64,000 nucleotides of DNA, taken from positions 62,001-126,000 of the forward strand of contig CAFBRK010000283.1 in assembly GCA_903231505.1 (NCBI GenBank), in the 5' to 3' direction. A program made the translations under genes and the position numbers. Shown piece after piece: positions 63,165 to 64,000 of this stretch. The number at the start of each line of letters is the position of its first letter. Within the stretch, counting starts at the first letter, position 1. Under the pieces are notes generated by a model that saw only the letters and a program-made list of their open reading frames with translations, ran no database searches and was not told where the DNA came from. This DNA comes from Olavius algarvensis associated proteobacterium Delta 3. GTDB taxonomy: Bacteria; Desulfobacterota; Desulfobacteria; Desulfobacterales; CAFBRK01.

Positions 63165-64000
63165 TCAGAGGGTCCGGATGGCGGACGCCATACGCTCCAG
63201 AGCTTGCGCCAGAAGGCTGCGGGAACACCCGAAATTTAGACGGAGAAACCCGCTGTTGCCAAAGTCCTCGCCGTCGGATAGCCCCACGCCGAAGGATTCA
63301 AAAAATTTCAGAGGACTTGTCCGGCCGATATTTCTGGCATCAATCCAGGCAAGATAGGTGGCCTCCACGGGCCAGGTTCGGAGTCCGGGCAGTGCCGCGA
63401 TGTGCCGCTGCACCAGATTCCGGTTTGCTCTCAAGTACACGAGAAGTTCTGACAGCCAATCCCATCCGGCCCGGTAGGCGGCAAGGGCCGCCGTCAGCCC
63501 AAGGGCGTTGACATGGGGCACAATTCCGTCCATCGCCTTCTTGAACCGGGTTCGAAGCGCGCTGTTAGGAATTACGGCGAATCCGCAGCCGAGTCCAGGT
63601 ATGTTGAATGTCTTGCTCGGCGCCATTAGTGTGATGGTACAATCGGACGCCTCCGGATTCAGCGAGGCAGTCGGAATGTGGTGTCGATCCGGTTCCAGGA
63701 TAAGATCACTGTGGATTTCATCGGAACATATGACCATGTCATGCCGGATGCAAAAATCTACCAGACGGGTCAACTCGTTGTGATGATAGACGCGTCCCAC
63801 CGGATTGTGCGGATTGCAAAGCATAAACAGTCGGCAACGTTCCGTAATTTGGGTGTCCAGTCGATCCCAGTCCATGGACCACCGGTTGTTTTCCAGTAAA
63901 AGGGGGACGGGTATCAGTTTTCGGCGAGATAATTTCGGCGCTGTCAGAAATGGCGGGTACACCGGCGTTGTCGTCATGACCGCGTCCCCGTCCTTGCCGA
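63165..64000 (-). CDS. MalY/PatB-family PLP aminotransferase or cystathionine beta-lyase, N-terminus outside window
   Basis: At least 278 residues visible; the frame continues past base 64000 (G-K-D-G-D-A-V-M just before T-T-T-P-V-Y-P-P-F). Class I/II aminotransferase features: L-C-N-P-H-N-P-V-G-R, I-C-S-D-E-I-H-S-D-L, and the PLP Lys in M-A-P-S-K-T-F-N-I-P-G-L. The C-D-E-I-H-S-D-L form and P-V-Y-P-P-F are typical of MalY/PatB C-S lyases, which release homocysteine and pyruvate from cystathionine, rather than aspartate aminotransferases. Window edge removes the first 100 or so residues. Confidence 0.88.
   Translation of the reverse strand, partial: GKDGDAVMTTTPVYPPFLTAPKLSRRKLIPVPLLLENNRWSMDWDRLDTQITERCRLFMLCNPHNPVGRVYHHNELTRLVDFCIRHDMVICSDEIHSDLILEPDRHHIPTASLNPEASDCTITLMAPSKTFNIPGLGCGFAVIPNSALRTRFKKAMDGIVPHVNALGLTAALAAYRAGWDWLSELLVYLRANRNLVQRHIAALPGLRTWPVEATYLAWIDARNIGRTSPLKFFESFGVGLSDGEDFGNSGFLRLNFGCSRSLLAQALERMASAIRTL

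Overview
The window reads as chromosomal DNA of a GC-rich deltaproteobacterium (Desulfobacterota, most like Desulfobacteraceae/Desulfosarcinaceae). The clues are an EF-G of the mitochondrial EF-G1-like (spd) type, a fused ADP-forming acyl-CoA synthetase, roadblock/MglA and REC-DUF4388 regulators, a VPxPA/PEP-CTERM sorted protein, and a compact trp/aro supercluster. No rRNA, tRNA or CRISPR array was seen. The taxonomic call is inference from gene content.

Layout. 1-4.4 kb (+): a sugar/glycoconjugate operon with two Gfo/Idh/MocA oxidoreductases (the first cut by the window edge), a CelD/BioF2-type acyltransferase, a GT4 glycosyltransferase and a PIG-L deacetylase. 4.5-7.0 kb (-): histidine phosphatase, lipoprotein and outer-membrane barrel. 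7.1-9.6 kb (+): manA, a cupin and a VOC protein. 9.8-12.1 kb (-): a four-helix-bundle gene flanked by an inverted repeat, and a sodium:solute symporter. 12.5-17.3 kb (-): a secreted GH44 glucanase with a C-terminal dockerin-like module, followed by a cohesin-like PEP-CTERM protein; a strong promoter and a long structured leader precede the pair.

17.4-31.1 kb holds two divergent aromatic amino acid operons: trpLEGDCFBA on the minus strand and leader-DAHP synthase-aroE-aroA-aroK-aroC-tyrA on the plus strand. They share a symmetrical divergent promoter region. The trp side has a leader peptide with three Trp codons and an attenuator. The aro side has a 26-codon leader carrying nine consecutive aromatic codons (Phe, Tyr, Trp), pairing segments typical of attenuation, and two tandem terminators. 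aroB and aroD/aroQ are not in the window.

31.3-34.3 kb (-): an ADP-forming acyl-CoA synthetase interrupted by a frameshift near its 3' end, and a crotonase. 34.3-42.2 kb is AT-rich accessory DNA that I interpret as an integron cassette cluster without integrase (CALIN). It has attC-like sites at 37.65, 38.81/40.17 (split by an IS3-family element), 40.55 and 41.62 kb, with small, truncated or frameshifted cassette genes all on the plus strand.

42.2-54.5 kb is core DNA: a RecA-like ATPase, EF-G, AzlCD exporter, a SPOR/beta-barrel fusion, an Smr protein, a CoA-transferase/GNAT fusion, rsmG and pyruvate phosphate dikinase. 54.5-63.0 kb is a signalling cluster: roadblock protein, MglA-like GTPase, an unknown acidic protein, a PAS/HisKA protein without an ATPase domain, REC-DUF4388, a TPR/GspE-PilB ATPase, REC-DUF4388-roadblock, an Hpt protein and a small Cys-rich protein. 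The window ends inside a MalY/PatB aminotransferase. Several short intergenic repeat families recur across the window.
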